64,000 bases of DNA from Paenibacillus sp. Soil750 (lineage in GTDB: Bacteria; Bacillota; Bacilli; Paenibacillales; NBRC-103111): contig NZ_LMSD01000023.1 in the NCBI RefSeq assembly GCF_001428045.1, forward strand, positions 1 through 64,000, read 5' to 3'. Made by a program: the position numbers and the translations under genes. How positions within the stretch are numbered: position 1 is the first letter of the stretch; every line of letters starts with the position of its first letter. The notes under the pieces were generated by a model. The model was not told the DNA's origin and did not search any database. It saw only the letters and a list, made by a program, of their open reading frames with translations. Positions 46,924 through 56,111 of the stretch are shown one piece after another.

Positions 46924-47009
46924 CTTAGACCACGGTGTTTCACTTTTGATCTATCTTAAGTGGAAACCGCATGTATATCCGTAGATGTCTCTTTACATTG
47001 TTTACGATG

Positions 47010-47056
47010 AAAAGTGCTCTTGATTAGAAGATTTCTTCTATCAAGGGCACTTTTCT
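47010..47056 (+). terminator. Rho-independent terminator
   Basis: A long stem: AAAAGTGCTCTTGATTAGAAG pairs with the segment ending in ATCAAGGGCACTTTT, then further T. It ends the MpsC-like gene and insulates the downstream purine operon. Confidence 0.85.
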
Positions 47057-47166
47057 GTTTATTATTGCTTTTGCGCATAGATATGAAGTCAAGGGTAGCA
47101 TACTAGTAAAAATTGACAAGGGTTTGACGCTTCAAAATATAGATATACAAACTTGGGAGGTTATTC

Positions 47167-48276
47167 ATGATGAAAAAAAGAATGCTTCATAGCCTTATTT
47201 CGCTGTCCGTGGTGGGACTAGCTCTCACAGGATGCGGCGCAGCTCCGTCCAAAGATCAGGGGACTGCAAGTGCAAGTCCAGCTTCAACGGCACCGACGGC
47301 AACAGCCAAAGGAGCGCCTACCGAATTAGTCATTTCTACATGGGGCTTCTCGGATGACTTCTTCAAGAAAGAAGTATATGCGCCGTTTGAGAAAGAGCAT
47401 AACGTCAAGATCGTTCTGGAGATTGGCAACAACTCGGAGCGTCTGAACAAAGTGAAGCAAGGCAGCAGTTCCAAAGTGGATCTTATCTATTTATCCGATT
47501 ACTATGCACAGCAAGGTATTGAAGCTGGACTCTTTGAAAAGATTGATCGCAACCGTATTCCGAATTTGAAAGACATCTACGATTTGGCAAAGGCTCCGCT
47601 TGGTGAAGACTATGGTCCTGCCTATACGATTGGTCGGTTGGGAATCGCCTATAATCCGAAGGCGACAAGTAAAGAAATCAAGTCGTGGAGCGACTTATGG
47701 AGTCCTGAGCTTGCGAAGAAACTGACATTGCCAAGCATCACGTCGACAACAGGTCCAATGATCCTTGATGCGGCATCGGTCGTTGCAGGCAACACAACGT
47801 TCAATGCGGATCAAGCATTCGCCAAGGTGAAAGAACTAAATAAAGGCGTCGTCAAATACTACGGCCAAACTTCCGAATTCGTGAACATGTTCGCGCAAGG
47901 GGAAATTGCCGCTGGGCCAATCATGGAAATGTATGTAAAGGATTTGAAAACGGCTGTACCGGAAACCAAGTTTGTTTCCCCGACTGAAGGGGCATACGCT
48001 GTCATGAATACGGTTAACGTGATCAAAGGAAGTAAAAATAAGCAGTTGGCTGAAGATTTTATCAACTGGCATTTGAGCAAAGAAGTCCAAGAAAAATCAG
48101 CAAAGTCCAAAATCGATTCACCTGTGAATACGACACTTCAGCTCTCGGCTGATGAAGCGCAAGGTATTACTTATGGAACAGAAGTCGTAAGCAAGCTTCG
48201 CAAATTGGACATGAAATTCGTGAATCAAAACCTAAAAGGTTGGATTGACCGCTGGAATAAAGAGGTCACTCAATAG
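47167..48276 (+). CDS. Polyamine-type ABC transporter solute-binding lipoprotein (PotD family)
   Basis: A 369-residue lipoprotein (lipobox LTGC, then an Ala/Ser/Thr/Pro spacer) of the family that binds spermidine/putrescine, iron or other small cations and nucleosides. Visible blocks: LVISTWGFSDDFFKKEVYAPFEKEH; SSKVDLIYLSDYYAQQG; GPAYTIGRLGIAYNPKA. ATG with GGGAGGTT about 8 bases upstream. A TTGACA lies at 47113-47118, but the matching -10 is poor. It is first in an operon with a nucleoside hydrolase, two permeases, an ATPase and adenine deaminase. That context argues for a purine-nucleoside-like ligand rather than a polyamine. Confidence 0.88.
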   Translation: MMKKRMLHSLISLSVVGLALTGCGAAPSKDQGTASASPASTAPTATAKGAPTELVISTWGFSDDFFKKEVYAPFEKEHNVKIVLEIGNNSERLNKVKQGSSSKVDLIYLSDYYAQQGIEAGLFEKIDRNRIPNLKDIYDLAKAPLGEDYGPAYTIGRLGIAYNPKATSKEIKSWSDLWSPELAKKLTLPSITSTTGPMILDAASVVAGNTTFNADQAFAKVKELNKGVVKYYGQTSEFVNMFAQGEIAAGPIMEMYVKDLKTAVPETKFVSPTEGAYAVMNTVNVIKGSKNKQLAEDFINWHLSKEVQEKSAKSKIDSPVNTTLQLSADEAQGITYGTEVVSKLRKLDMKFVNQNLKGWIDRWNKEVTQ

Positions 48277-48286
48277 TTGAAATTGA

Positions 48287-48318
48287 ACAAGGGTATATGA
48301 TTGTGAATATACCCTTGT
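48287..48318 (+). promoter_or_regulatory. Intercistronic stem-loop
   Basis: A perfect 12-bp stem (ACAAGGGTATAT / ATATACCCTTGT) with an 8-base loop and no proper T-run. It sits between the binding-protein and nucleoside-hydrolase genes, and probably stabilises the upstream mRNA or attenuates read-through. Confidence 0.6.
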
Positions 48319-48344
48319 CTGTATGAAATGGAAGGGGGTTTATC

Positions 48345-49277
48345 ATGACAAAGAAGGTCATCCTTGATGTTGATACAGGCGTAGACGATGCGCTGGGCAT
48401 TTTGCTGGCTGTTGGCAGCGGGGAAATGGAAGTGCTAGGTATCACTACGGTGAACGGCAATGTGTCACTTGACCAAGCGACCCTGAATACCTGCAAAGTC
48501 TTACAGCTGCTGGGAATGGAGCAGCAGATTCCAGTCATTAAAGGAGCGAATAAGCCTCTGCTGCGCACGACTTATTTTGAACATCGCGTTCACGGCAAGG
48601 ACGGACTTGGCGGAGCTTTAAGCGATATGCAGGTTCACATGTACGCGGCTGAGGGACATGCAGTCGATTTCATCATTGAGCAAGTGAAGCAGCACACAGG
48701 TGAAGTCACGCTTATTATGACCGCGCCGCTGACGAATCTGGCCATGGCTGTTATGAAATATCCGGACTTGGTTCATCATGTCAGCGAAGTAGTTGTAATG
48801 GGCGGCGTTGTCCAAGGTTTCGGGAATGTGACGCCGACAGCGGAGTATAACATGTACGTCGATCCAGAAGCAGCGAAGATCGTGCTGCATGCGGGATTCC
48901 CGGCCATAACGCTCGTAGGCTTGGATGTGACCCGGAAGGCGCTGCTGACAGAAGAACATATCCGCTCGCTCGGAGATACGCCGATTGGCCGATATGTCAA
49001 GGAAAGCACAGCAGATTACATGCAACGTTATCAAGAGCGCAACGGTGTGCGGGCTTGCGCCCTTCACGACCCGCTCGCAGTCGGGGTGGCGCTGAATAAA
49101 GAGCTGGTTACCACTCGCCATTATTACGTAGATGTAGAAACCCGAAGTGAGCTGTGCGACGGGCAAACGGTCTGTGATTTCCAGAACCGATTAGCCAAGC
49201 CTGCTAATGTCCATGTGTGTATGGAAGTTTCCGCCGACGCCTTTCTCGACCAATTTATCCGCGCACTGCGCGCCTAG
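48345..49277 (+). CDS. Inosine-uridine-preferring nucleoside hydrolase
   Basis: A 310-residue Ca2+-dependent nucleosidase that splits nucleosides to base and ribose. The N-terminal calcium-binding motif DVDTGVDDA (Asp8, 10, 14, 15) and the conserved GAPL-equivalent APLTNLAMA, NMYVDPEAA and LHDPLAVGVAL (metal/active-site region near the C-terminus) are present. No signal peptide. ATG with GGAAGGGGG upstream. Its place inside an ABC-transporter operon that ends with adenine deaminase suggests adenosine or another purine nucleoside as substrate. Confidence 0.93.
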   Translation: MTKKVILDVDTGVDDALGILLAVGSGEMEVLGITTVNGNVSLDQATLNTCKVLQLLGMEQQIPVIKGANKPLLRTTYFEHRVHGKDGLGGALSDMQVHMYAAEGHAVDFIIEQVKQHTGEVTLIMTAPLTNLAMAVMKYPDLVHHVSEVVVMGGVVQGFGNVTPTAEYNMYVDPEAAKIVLHAGFPAITLVGLDVTRKALLTEEHIRSLGDTPIGRYVKESTADYMQRYQERNGVRACALHDPLAVGVALNKELVTTRHYYVDVETRSELCDGQTVCDFQNRLAKPANVHVCMEVSADAFLDQFIRALRA

Positions 49278-49304
49278 CGAACCCAGGAACAGGAGTAAAG
49301 CTAC

Positions 49305-50126
49305 ATGAAAAAAACGTATTTATATTTACTATTGCTGCCGGGATTACTGTTCCTGATGGTTTTCATGGTGGTTCCGATCCTTCTTACGATAGGTTCAACC
49401 TTTTTCAATAAAGGCAGCTTCACATTAGCTGGTTACTGGAGCTTCTTCAAGGATCCCTATTTTCTGAAAATTTTATGGACGACCCTGCGTGTTAGTGTGG
49501 TCACAACCTTGCTATGCATCGTGGTGGGCTTCCCGGTTGCCTATTTCATCTCCAAGCAAAGCCCAAGGCAGAAGGCGATTCTGCTTGCCTTAGCGATTTT
49601 TCCGCTGCTCACCAGCTCTGTTGTCAGGTCGTTCAGTTGGATGATTATTTTGGGCAAAAAGGGGCTACTGAATAATGCGTTGATCGCTATTGGCTTGATC
49701 AAGGAGCCGCTCGATATCTTGTACACGCCTGCTGCGATGATGATCGGTCTGGTCCATTTATTCCTGCCGCTCATTATAATTACCTTGGTCGGTGTTCTTG
49801 AGAATATAGATCCGGATCTGCTGAAAGCGGCGGAAAGCTTGGGAGCGGGTCGCTTCAAAGCTTTCGTCAAAGTCATCGTGCCGCTTAGCGTACCCGGATT
49901 AATCATAGGAAGTATTCTAGTCTTCGTGGGCAGTCTGACGGCCTATACGACACCGGCTTTGCTCGGAGGCAAGCAGCGGGTTATCTCCACATTCCTATAT
50001 CAGAACGCGATTACGCTGAATGATTGGTATCTCGCCTCCGTTATTGCGGTAATTATGATTGTGATTACTTTTGTGGTCATCGCGCTGATGAACAAACTGG
50101 CTGTTAAATTAAATCCGAAGGGGTAG
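49305..50126 (+). CDS. ABC transporter permease, PotB type
   Basis: A 273-residue permease with six membrane segments and the type-I EAA loop (DLLKAAESLGAGRFKAFVKVIVPL). N-terminal YLLLLPGLLFLMVFMVVPILLTI is typical of PotB/CysU-class polyamine-family permeases. ATG preceded by AGGAGT. It lies 27 bases after the nucleoside hydrolase gene and 4 bases before the second permease. Confidence 0.93.
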   Translation: MKKTYLYLLLLPGLLFLMVFMVVPILLTIGSTFFNKGSFTLAGYWSFFKDPYFLKILWTTLRVSVVTTLLCIVVGFPVAYFISKQSPRQKAILLALAIFPLLTSSVVRSFSWMIILGKKGLLNNALIAIGLIKEPLDILYTPAAMMIGLVHLFLPLIIITLVGVLENIDPDLLKAAESLGAGRFKAFVKVIVPLSVPGLIIGSILVFVGSLTAYTTPALLGGKQRVISTFLYQNAITLNDWYLASVIAVIMIVITFVVIALMNKLAVKLNPKG

Positions 50127-50130
50127 AAAT

Positions 50131-50919
50131 ATGCGGGAGAAGAACCGAGGGCTGGCCGTATTTACGCTTCTTGTCTATCTATTTTTGCTCGGGCCGCTCG
50201 TCATCATTGCATTTGCATCTTTTGAGCCAGGGAGTATCTTGAAATTCCCACCGACAGGCTTCTCTTTAAAATGGTACCGTAACATCCTGGACGTCAAGAT
50301 GTTCATGTCGACGTTCAGCACTTCCATCATCGTATCGCTGCTGGGTAATTTATTTGCGCTGTTGCTGGGGATTCCTGCCGCTTACGCATTAAGCCGATTT
50401 ACGTTCAAAGGGAAGGAAGCGCTCAATGCGATCTTCATTTCCCCTGTGCTAATTCCTGGTATTGTGCTTGGTTTTACGATGCTCAAGTACCTGATCGTAG
50501 TGTACCACCTACCGATATATGCGGCGCTGCTGGTTGGACATACAGTCATCATGCTGCCTTTTATCATTCGAGTAATTGCTTCAAGCTTATCGAATTTCGA
50601 TTTTGCGATTGAAGAAGCCGCGTTAAGCTTGGGCAGCAGCCACTTGAAGACTTTCTTTAAAGTCGTACTGCCAAATATCAAATCTGGGATTATTGCGGCA
50701 ATTTTGATTGCATTCTTGGAATCTTTTAATAATGTGGACATTTCAGTCTTTATGACGGGGCCTGGGGTCAGTACACTGCCTATTCAGATGCTGACTTATG
50801 TGGAGAATCATTTTGATCCGACAATTGCTGCTATTTCTGTACTGCTGATGCTGTTCACAGCTGTACTTATGTTCATCATTGAACGGTTGATGGGTTTATC
50901 CTATTTCACCAAACGATAA
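50131..50919 (+). CDS. ABC transporter permease, PotC type
   Basis: A 262-residue permease with six membrane segments and EAA loop (AIEEAALSLGSSHLKTFFKVVLP). PotC features such as FKGKEALNAIFISPVLIPGIVLG and SFNNVDISVFMTGPGV. ATG with GAAGGGGT upstream, only 4 bases after the PotB-type stop. It forms the heterodimeric channel with that protein and is energised by the ATPase encoded next. Confidence 0.93.
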   Translation: MREKNRGLAVFTLLVYLFLLGPLVIIAFASFEPGSILKFPPTGFSLKWYRNILDVKMFMSTFSTSIIVSLLGNLFALLLGIPAAYALSRFTFKGKEALNAIFISPVLIPGIVLGFTMLKYLIVVYHLPIYAALLVGHTVIMLPFIIRVIASSLSNFDFAIEEAALSLGSSHLKTFFKVVLPNIKSGIIAAILIAFLESFNNVDISVFMTGPGVSTLPIQMLTYVENHFDPTIAAISVLLMLFTAVLMFIIERLMGLSYFTKR

Positions 50920-50934
50920 CGGAGGCTTGTAATC

Positions 50935-51996
50935 ATGGCATTGCTATCACTGGAAAAAATTTCGGTTGCCTATGACCAGCACTATATTCTGCAGGATTTT
51001 AACCTAAGTGTTGAAAAAGGAAGCTTGATCTCGCTGCTTGGTCCTAGCGGATGCGGGAAAACGACAACCTTGCGGCTTATAGCAGGATTCATCGAGGCGA
51101 AATCAGGCACTTTCTCTTTGAATGGAAAAGATTATACGCGTGTTCCTGTGAATAAACGCAATTTTGGCTTCGTTTTCCAGAGCTATGCGTTATTCCCTCA
51201 TTTGTCGATTTACGATAATGTGGCTTTCGGCCTGCGCTTGCGCAAAGTGAGTGGGGCGGAGCTGGATCGCCGCGTGCGTCACATTCTCGATGTCGTCAGC
51301 TTATCCGGCTTCGAGAAGCGTTACCCTAAAGAGCTGTCGGGCGGTCAAAGACAGCGCGTCGCGATTGCGAGGGCGCTCGTCATCGAGCCGGAACTACTGC
51401 TCTTCGACGAGCCGCTGAGCAATTTGGATGCGAATCTGCGCGTCAACATGCGGGTGGAGATCCGCCGTATCCAGCAAGAGCTAGGTATTACGACGGTATA
51501 TGTATCGCATGATCAGGAAGAGTGCTTCTCGATCTCCGATAAAGTAGCGATCATGAATAAAGGGATTATCGAGCAGTTAGGCGCCCCGGCGACGATATTC
51601 AAATATCCGAAGACGGAGTTCGTGGCGCGGTTTATCGGGTTTACGAATTTTATCACCTTCGAGTCACGATTTGATAGCAGTGAAGAGATTGCCCTCAAGG
51701 TGAAAGATTATATGTTCGCTGTAACCAAGCATGCGAGTAAAGGCGAACAGCTAGGCAAGCAAGGAGCTATTCGTCCGGACGATGTCGTGATGGGCACCCT
51801 AGATGAGCTGGAGGCAGGGGCCAATCGCGTGAGCGGCCGCGTCAAGGTTAGCACGTTCCTCGGGCGAAGCTATCAGTATGTGATTGAAACGGAACTTGGT
51901 TCCTTCACCGTGAATAAAGAGATGGAGCTTCCTTACGCGAATGGGCAAGAGGTTCGGCTTCATTTTCCAGGTGAGAAATTAGTAATCGTTGAGTAG
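50935..51996 (+). CDS. ABC transporter ATPase, PotA type
   Basis: A 353-residue ATPase. Walker A GPSGCGKTT (about residues 38-46), Q-loop FVFQSYALFPHL, signature LSGGQRQRVAIARA, Walker B LLLFDEPLSNLD, switch His in VYVSHDQEE, then a C-terminal TOBE-like regulatory domain (about 240-353). The only intact ATPase gene in the window, and specific to this operon. It lies 15 bases after the PotC-type gene. Confidence 0.95.
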   Translation: MALLSLEKISVAYDQHYILQDFNLSVEKGSLISLLGPSGCGKTTTLRLIAGFIEAKSGTFSLNGKDYTRVPVNKRNFGFVFQSYALFPHLSIYDNVAFGLRLRKVSGAELDRRVRHILDVVSLSGFEKRYPKELSGGQRQRVAIARALVIEPELLLFDEPLSNLDANLRVNMRVEIRRIQQELGITTVYVSHDQEECFSISDKVAIMNKGIIEQLGAPATIFKYPKTEFVARFIGFTNFITFESRFDSSEEIALKVKDYMFAVTKHASKGEQLGKQGAIRPDDVVMGTLDELEAGANRVSGRVKVSTFLGRSYQYVIETELGSFTVNKEMELPYANGQEVRLHFPGEKLVIVE

Positions 51997-52017
51997 TGGA
52001 CTTGGAGGTGAAGACAG

Positions 52018-53727
52018 ATGCGCATTGATGTACTGATTGAAAATGTTCATATTTATAACAGTTATTTTAAAACATTTATCCATGGCAATGCAGCCATACT
52101 GGACGGTAAATTTTTATATATTGGGAAAAGAGGATCGGAAAGTTTCGAAGCCTCGGAACGTTTGGACGGAAACGGCCGTTACATGATTCCAGGTCTTATC
52201 GATATCCATTTGCATATTGAAAGCACGATGGTGACACCGGAGACGTTCTCCTACGGACTCATCCGTAATGGGGTCACAACCATTGTGCCCGAACCTCACG
52301 AGATTGCCAACGTCTTCGGACTGGATGGAGTCAAGCAGTTTATGAAAGCAAGTCAGGATACTGTCGCGGACATGTTCTATGCGATCCCGAGCTCGGTTCC
52401 AGCGACATCCATGGAAACGACAGGCGGCGAGATTCATATCGCCGATTTGGACGAGCTGTTACGTACGGAACGGATCATCTGTCTGGGTGAAATCATGAAT
52501 TTCGTTGATGTTATTACAGACCCCGATTGCAAAACAAATCAAATCATCAACCATGTCCGTGCCAACTATCCGCATCTCATTATTGAAGGGCATGTGCCTA
52601 AGCTGTTGGATTTGGACCTGCACAGGATGATTTACAGCGGGGTCGATTCGGATCATACGCATCAGTCGATTGAGGGCATGGAAGCCCGGATCGCTGCGGG
52701 CATGTTCATCGAAATTCAAGAGAAATCAATGACGGATGAAGTTATGGCTTATTTAATCCATCATGATGTATCCGAGCATTATTGTTTCGTTACCGATGAT
52801 GTGATGGCTGACTCTTTCCAGCGCCGCGGGCACTTGAATCATATTGTGCGCAAAGCAATCGGCATGGGTATGAAGCCCGAGCAGGCCATTTATGCTAGCA
52901 CACTCTCTCCAGCCAAGCGGATGCGGATGTATGACCGCGGGGTAATCGCCCCTGGCAAGATAGGCGATTTCCTGCTGCTTTCCAATCTAGAACAGCTAAC
53001 GATTGAGCAGGTTTTCAAGGCGGGGCGTAAAGTTTACGATGTGGACAAGGCTTATATACCAATCATCAAGCCTCCGGCTTTTCCTGCGCATTATTATCAG
53101 AGCGTGCAGATGGCGCCTTTAAAGGAAGCGGATTTTGTTGTCAGTATAGAAGAAGCTGACGCTGTTTATACGTGCCGCAAGATGATGGTGAAGGATGGTT
53201 CTACATTCACAGAAGAACAGCATGCTCAGGTTGAAGTTCGGCAAGGGAAGCTGCTATGGCAGGAAAGCGGCAGCGCACTCATTGCTACGTTCGAACGCTA
53301 CGGGAAGAATGGCAATCGCGCCTACGGATTGATTGGCGGCGATACGATCAAGCGGGGAGCCATCGCGACGACGTACTCCCACGACAATCATAACTTGCTC
53401 GTTGTCGGGCACAATCCCGGCGATATGCAGCTTGCCGCTAACGAAGTGATTAACAATCAAGGCGGTTTCAGCGTCGTGGAAGACGGCAAAGTGATCGCGA
53501 ACCTCAGGCTGCCAGTGGGCGGCATCTTAACGGAAGAGCCGCTGGAGCAGGTAGCCATGGAAGTTGAACAGCTCCGCAAAGCTATGGAATCGCTGGGCTA
53601 CAAGCATTATAATCCCATCATGTCCATCAGTACGCACTCCCTACCGGTAAGTCCGGCTTTGAAAATTACGGACTTCGGTTTAATCGATGTCAATCAGGGC
53701 AAGGTAGTCCCACTTATTATTCAATAA
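52018..53727 (+). CDS. ade: Adenine deaminase
   Basis: A 569-residue amidohydrolase that converts adenine to hypoxanthine and ammonia. Metal-binding motif GLIDIHLHIEST, EPHEIANVFG, the GEIMNFVDV segment with its metal-site Glu, and the C-terminal adenine-deaminase domain (RAYGLIGGDTIKRGAIATTYSHDNHNLLVVG). Normal length. ATG with GGAGG 7-8 bases upstream. It is the last gene of the operon: transport, then nucleoside cleavage, then base deamination. A terminator follows at 53759. Confidence 0.95.
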   Translation: MRIDVLIENVHIYNSYFKTFIHGNAAILDGKFLYIGKRGSESFEASERLDGNGRYMIPGLIDIHLHIESTMVTPETFSYGLIRNGVTTIVPEPHEIANVFGLDGVKQFMKASQDTVADMFYAIPSSVPATSMETTGGEIHIADLDELLRTERIICLGEIMNFVDVITDPDCKTNQIINHVRANYPHLIIEGHVPKLLDLDLHRMIYSGVDSDHTHQSIEGMEARIAAGMFIEIQEKSMTDEVMAYLIHHDVSEHYCFVTDDVMADSFQRRGHLNHIVRKAIGMGMKPEQAIYASTLSPAKRMRMYDRGVIAPGKIGDFLLLSNLEQLTIEQVFKAGRKVYDVDKAYIPIIKPPAFPAHYYQSVQMAPLKEADFVVSIEEADAVYTCRKMMVKDGSTFTEEQHAQVEVRQGKLLWQESGSALIATFERYGKNGNRAYGLIGGDTIKRGAIATTYSHDNHNLLVVGHNPGDMQLAANEVINNQGGFSVVEDGKVIANLRLPVGGILTEEPLEQVAMEVEQLRKAMESLGYKHYNPIMSISTHSLPVSPALKITDFGLIDVNQGKVVPLIIQ

Positions 53728-53758
53728 CGCAAATGATCAAGGAAAATAAAAATCGTTA

Positions 53759-53792
53759 GTGGATGTTTACTTTTGTGAACATTCACTTTTTT
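53759..53792 (+). terminator. Rho-independent terminator of the purine operon
   Basis: 9-bp stem GTGGATGTT/AACATTCAC (one wobble) with a 10-base loop, followed by six T, 32 bases after the adenine deaminase stop. Confidence 0.8.
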
Positions 53793-53951
53793 AATTTCTA
53801 CGGGGTTATTTAATTAGTATTGAATTTATATCGTGTGGTAATGTCTTCTAGTCGATGATTGCAACGGATTTTTCTTATCTTCATTAAGTTGCAAAAAATT
53901 CGACAACACAGTAATCCATGAGAAATCGATGCCCGCAAAGCCGTTTTTCCC

Positions 53952-53980
53952 AGCCCGTGCGCCCAGCGCCCGGGCTTTTA
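53952..53980 (+). terminator. GC-rich hairpin with T-run, probable terminator
   Basis: AGCCCG pairs with CGGGCT and the inner GCGC with GCGC, with one mismatch and a CCA loop, then TTTT. No gene ends immediately before it. The rest of the 53728-54136 gap shows no gene that I can support. Confidence 0.6.
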
Positions 53981-54136
53981 TCATGAAAAGAATAGGAGCG
54001 CAAAAATTGTGTAGCCCTCAAAGCATGAGAAGCGGGGAACCTCAAAAAGTGAGACTTTCTATATAAAACTACGGTTGGTATGGTGGGTTCAAGCCGAATC
54101 ACAACAGGCTAACAACAGAAAGGAAGGTGACCATAC

Positions 54137-55102
54137 ATGATTTCACAACCAATCGTCAAAGCCGGAATCAGTGGAAGCGCTGAAGGGAAAGCTTCACGAA
54201 GATCGTTATGGAAGGATCTGAAGCGCAGGCCGTTTCTGTATTTGCTGCTTGTCCCCGTTATCGTTTACTTCATTGTATTTAAGTACTTCCCCTTATACGG
54301 GGAAATCATTGCATTTAAGGAGTTTCGGCTAGCTGACGGCATTTGGGGCAGCAAATGGGTGGGATTGGAGCAGTTCAATCGGTTGCTGCACAGCAGTGAT
54401 TTGTTCAAGATTGTTCGCAACACGCTCCTATTAAATCTATACGGACTGTGCATTGGCTTCCCAGTGCCGATCGTGCTCGCCATCATGCTTAACGAGGTGC
54501 GAGTGGAGTGGTATAAGCGAGTTGTGCAGAATCTCCTGTATTTACCTCATTTTTTATCGTGGATTATTCTTGGTACGATCGTCATCGGATTACTTTCCCC
54601 TGGCAGTGGTTTTATCAATTATATCCTGAAGGCGTTCGGGATTGAGCCGATCTATTTCATGGGAAACACCTTTTGGTGGCCCCTTGTCTATGTGTTTTCC
54701 GGCATATGGCGGGATGCAGGTTTCAGTACCATTCTTTATTTGGCGGCCATGTCGAGTATTGATCCGCATCTGTATGAAGCAGCACGTATAGACGGCGGCG
54801 GCAAGTTGCGACAAATATGGCATGTGACGCTTCCTGGTATCCGAAGCACAATTGCACTCATGCTTGTTCTGCAAATGGGCCGTATGTTCGACGTTGGCTT
54901 CGAGCACGTCTGGGTGCTGACTAATCCAATGGTGACCAGCGTTTCCGACGTGATGAGTACTTACATTTACAGACTCGGCCTCATCAACCTGCAATATAGC
55001 TACACAACCGCGATTGGATTGGTTCAATCCCTCGTCGGCTTGGTACTCGTGCTATCTGTGAACCGCATCATTCGGTCGATGGGAGAGCGTGCGTTATGGT
55101 AG
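54137..55102 (+). CDS. ABC sugar transporter permease, LplB type
   Basis: A 321-residue permease with six membrane segments (KRRPFLYLLLVPVIVYFIVFKYFPLYG opening) and EAA loop (HLYEAARIDGGGKLRQIWHVTLP), ending in the LplB-type tail NRIIRSMGERALW. ATG preceded by GGAAGGTG. First gene of an importer operon that continues with a YtcP-type permease, a binding protein, a membrane AraC regulator and an oligogalacturonate lyase-like enzyme. Substrate: probably pectin-derived oligosaccharides. Confidence 0.93.
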   Translation: MISQPIVKAGISGSAEGKASRRSLWKDLKRRPFLYLLLVPVIVYFIVFKYFPLYGEIIAFKEFRLADGIWGSKWVGLEQFNRLLHSSDLFKIVRNTLLLNLYGLCIGFPVPIVLAIMLNEVRVEWYKRVVQNLLYLPHFLSWIILGTIVIGLLSPGSGFINYILKAFGIEPIYFMGNTFWWPLVYVFSGIWRDAGFSTILYLAAMSSIDPHLYEAARIDGGGKLRQIWHVTLPGIRSTIALMLVLQMGRMFDVGFEHVWVLTNPMVTSVSDVMSTYIYRLGLINLQYSYTTAIGLVQSLVGLVLVLSVNRIIRSMGERALW

Positions 55103-55152
55103 CAAAGGATGCGGCTAGTGGCAAATTCAATTATCGAAAGGAGGGGCTGCGG

Positions 55153-56022
55153 ATGGCCGTTTGGAAAGAGCGCGTGCCCCGCTTAATACTCTATCTCTTC
55201 TTAGCAATATGCACGTTCTCGACGTTATTTCCGTTTCTGAATGTACTGGCTGTTTCCCTTAGCTCGGGCGAAGCCATACGTGCCGGTAATGTTTCGATAT
55301 GGCCACGACAGTTTACATGGGATGCCTATCGCAATTTGATCGATGACGGGCAGCTATTCGTAGCGATGAAAAACACGGTAGTGATGACCGTTGTCGGCAC
55401 CACGCTGAACATGCTGGTTACGATCATGGCAGCTTATCCGTTGTCCAAAATGGATTTGCGCGGACGAGGAGCAGTCCTTGGCATGATAATCTTTACAATG
55501 CTTTTCAGTGGAGGGCTAATCCCTCAGTTTCTACTCATCAAAAGCTTGGGACTAATGAATACGTATTGGTCGCTTTGGCTGCCTGGCCTTCTCAGTACGT
55601 ACAATTTCTTCGTCCTCAAAACCTTCTTCGAAGGTTTGCCGAGTGAGCTTGAAGAGTCGGCATCCATCGATGGGGCGAAGGACTGGGTCGTGCTTGTGCG
55701 TATCGTTCTTCCGCTGGCACTTCCTGTTATCGCAGCATTGACTCTTTTCTACGCGGTGGGATGGTGGAATGCTTATTACAACGTACTTATCTTTATTAAA
55801 AGCTCAACGGAAATGTCTCTGATGGTGAAGCTCTATCAGATGATTGACAACCTCGATCCAGCACTATTGATCGGGGACTCGACAGACGGGAACAATGCGC
55901 TGCCGCCGGAAGGTGTGCGTGCGGGAGCCGCTATGCTGGCTTCGCTGCCGATTCTGATCATTTATCCGTTTCTGCAAAAATATTTTGTGAAAGGCGTTTT
56001 AATGGGCTCTGTTAAAGGCTAG
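55153..56022 (+). CDS. ABC sugar transporter permease, YtcP type
   Basis: A 289-residue permease (from ATG 55153) with six membrane segments and EAA loop (SELEESASIDGAKDWVVLVRI), ending FVKGVLMGSVKG. AAAGGAGGGG lies 8 bases before this ATG. An in-frame ATG at 55096 overlaps the LplB-type stop by 7 bases and also has a weaker site, so a 308-residue form is possible. It partners with the LplB-type permease. Confidence 0.9.
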   Translation: MAVWKERVPRLILYLFLAICTFSTLFPFLNVLAVSLSSGEAIRAGNVSIWPRQFTWDAYRNLIDDGQLFVAMKNTVVMTVVGTTLNMLVTIMAAYPLSKMDLRGRGAVLGMIIFTMLFSGGLIPQFLLIKSLGLMNTYWSLWLPGLLSTYNFFVLKTFFEGLPSELEESASIDGAKDWVVLVRIVLPLALPVIAALTLFYAVGWWNAYYNVLIFIKSSTEMSLMVKLYQMIDNLDPALLIGDSTDGNNALPPEGVRAGAAMLASLPILIIYPFLQKYFVKGVLMGSVKG

Positions 56023-56111
56023 CTTGTTTAACGTCAAACGTCAGTTATTGGTTCCGTTCATAATGGCGCTAGCGCCTTGTGATATAATTATTCCATGTGG
56101 GAGGTCATCGT

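Noticed and set aside
47113..47142. SigA promoter for the purine operon (TTGACA with AATATA or ATATAG)
   Set aside because: The -35 is perfect, but no -10 at proper spacing is convincing, so not listed as a feature.
46924..47166. Purine riboswitch before the nucleoside-hydrolase operon
   Set aside because: Apart from the terminator of the upstream gene, I see no conserved purine-aptamer core or three-way junction.
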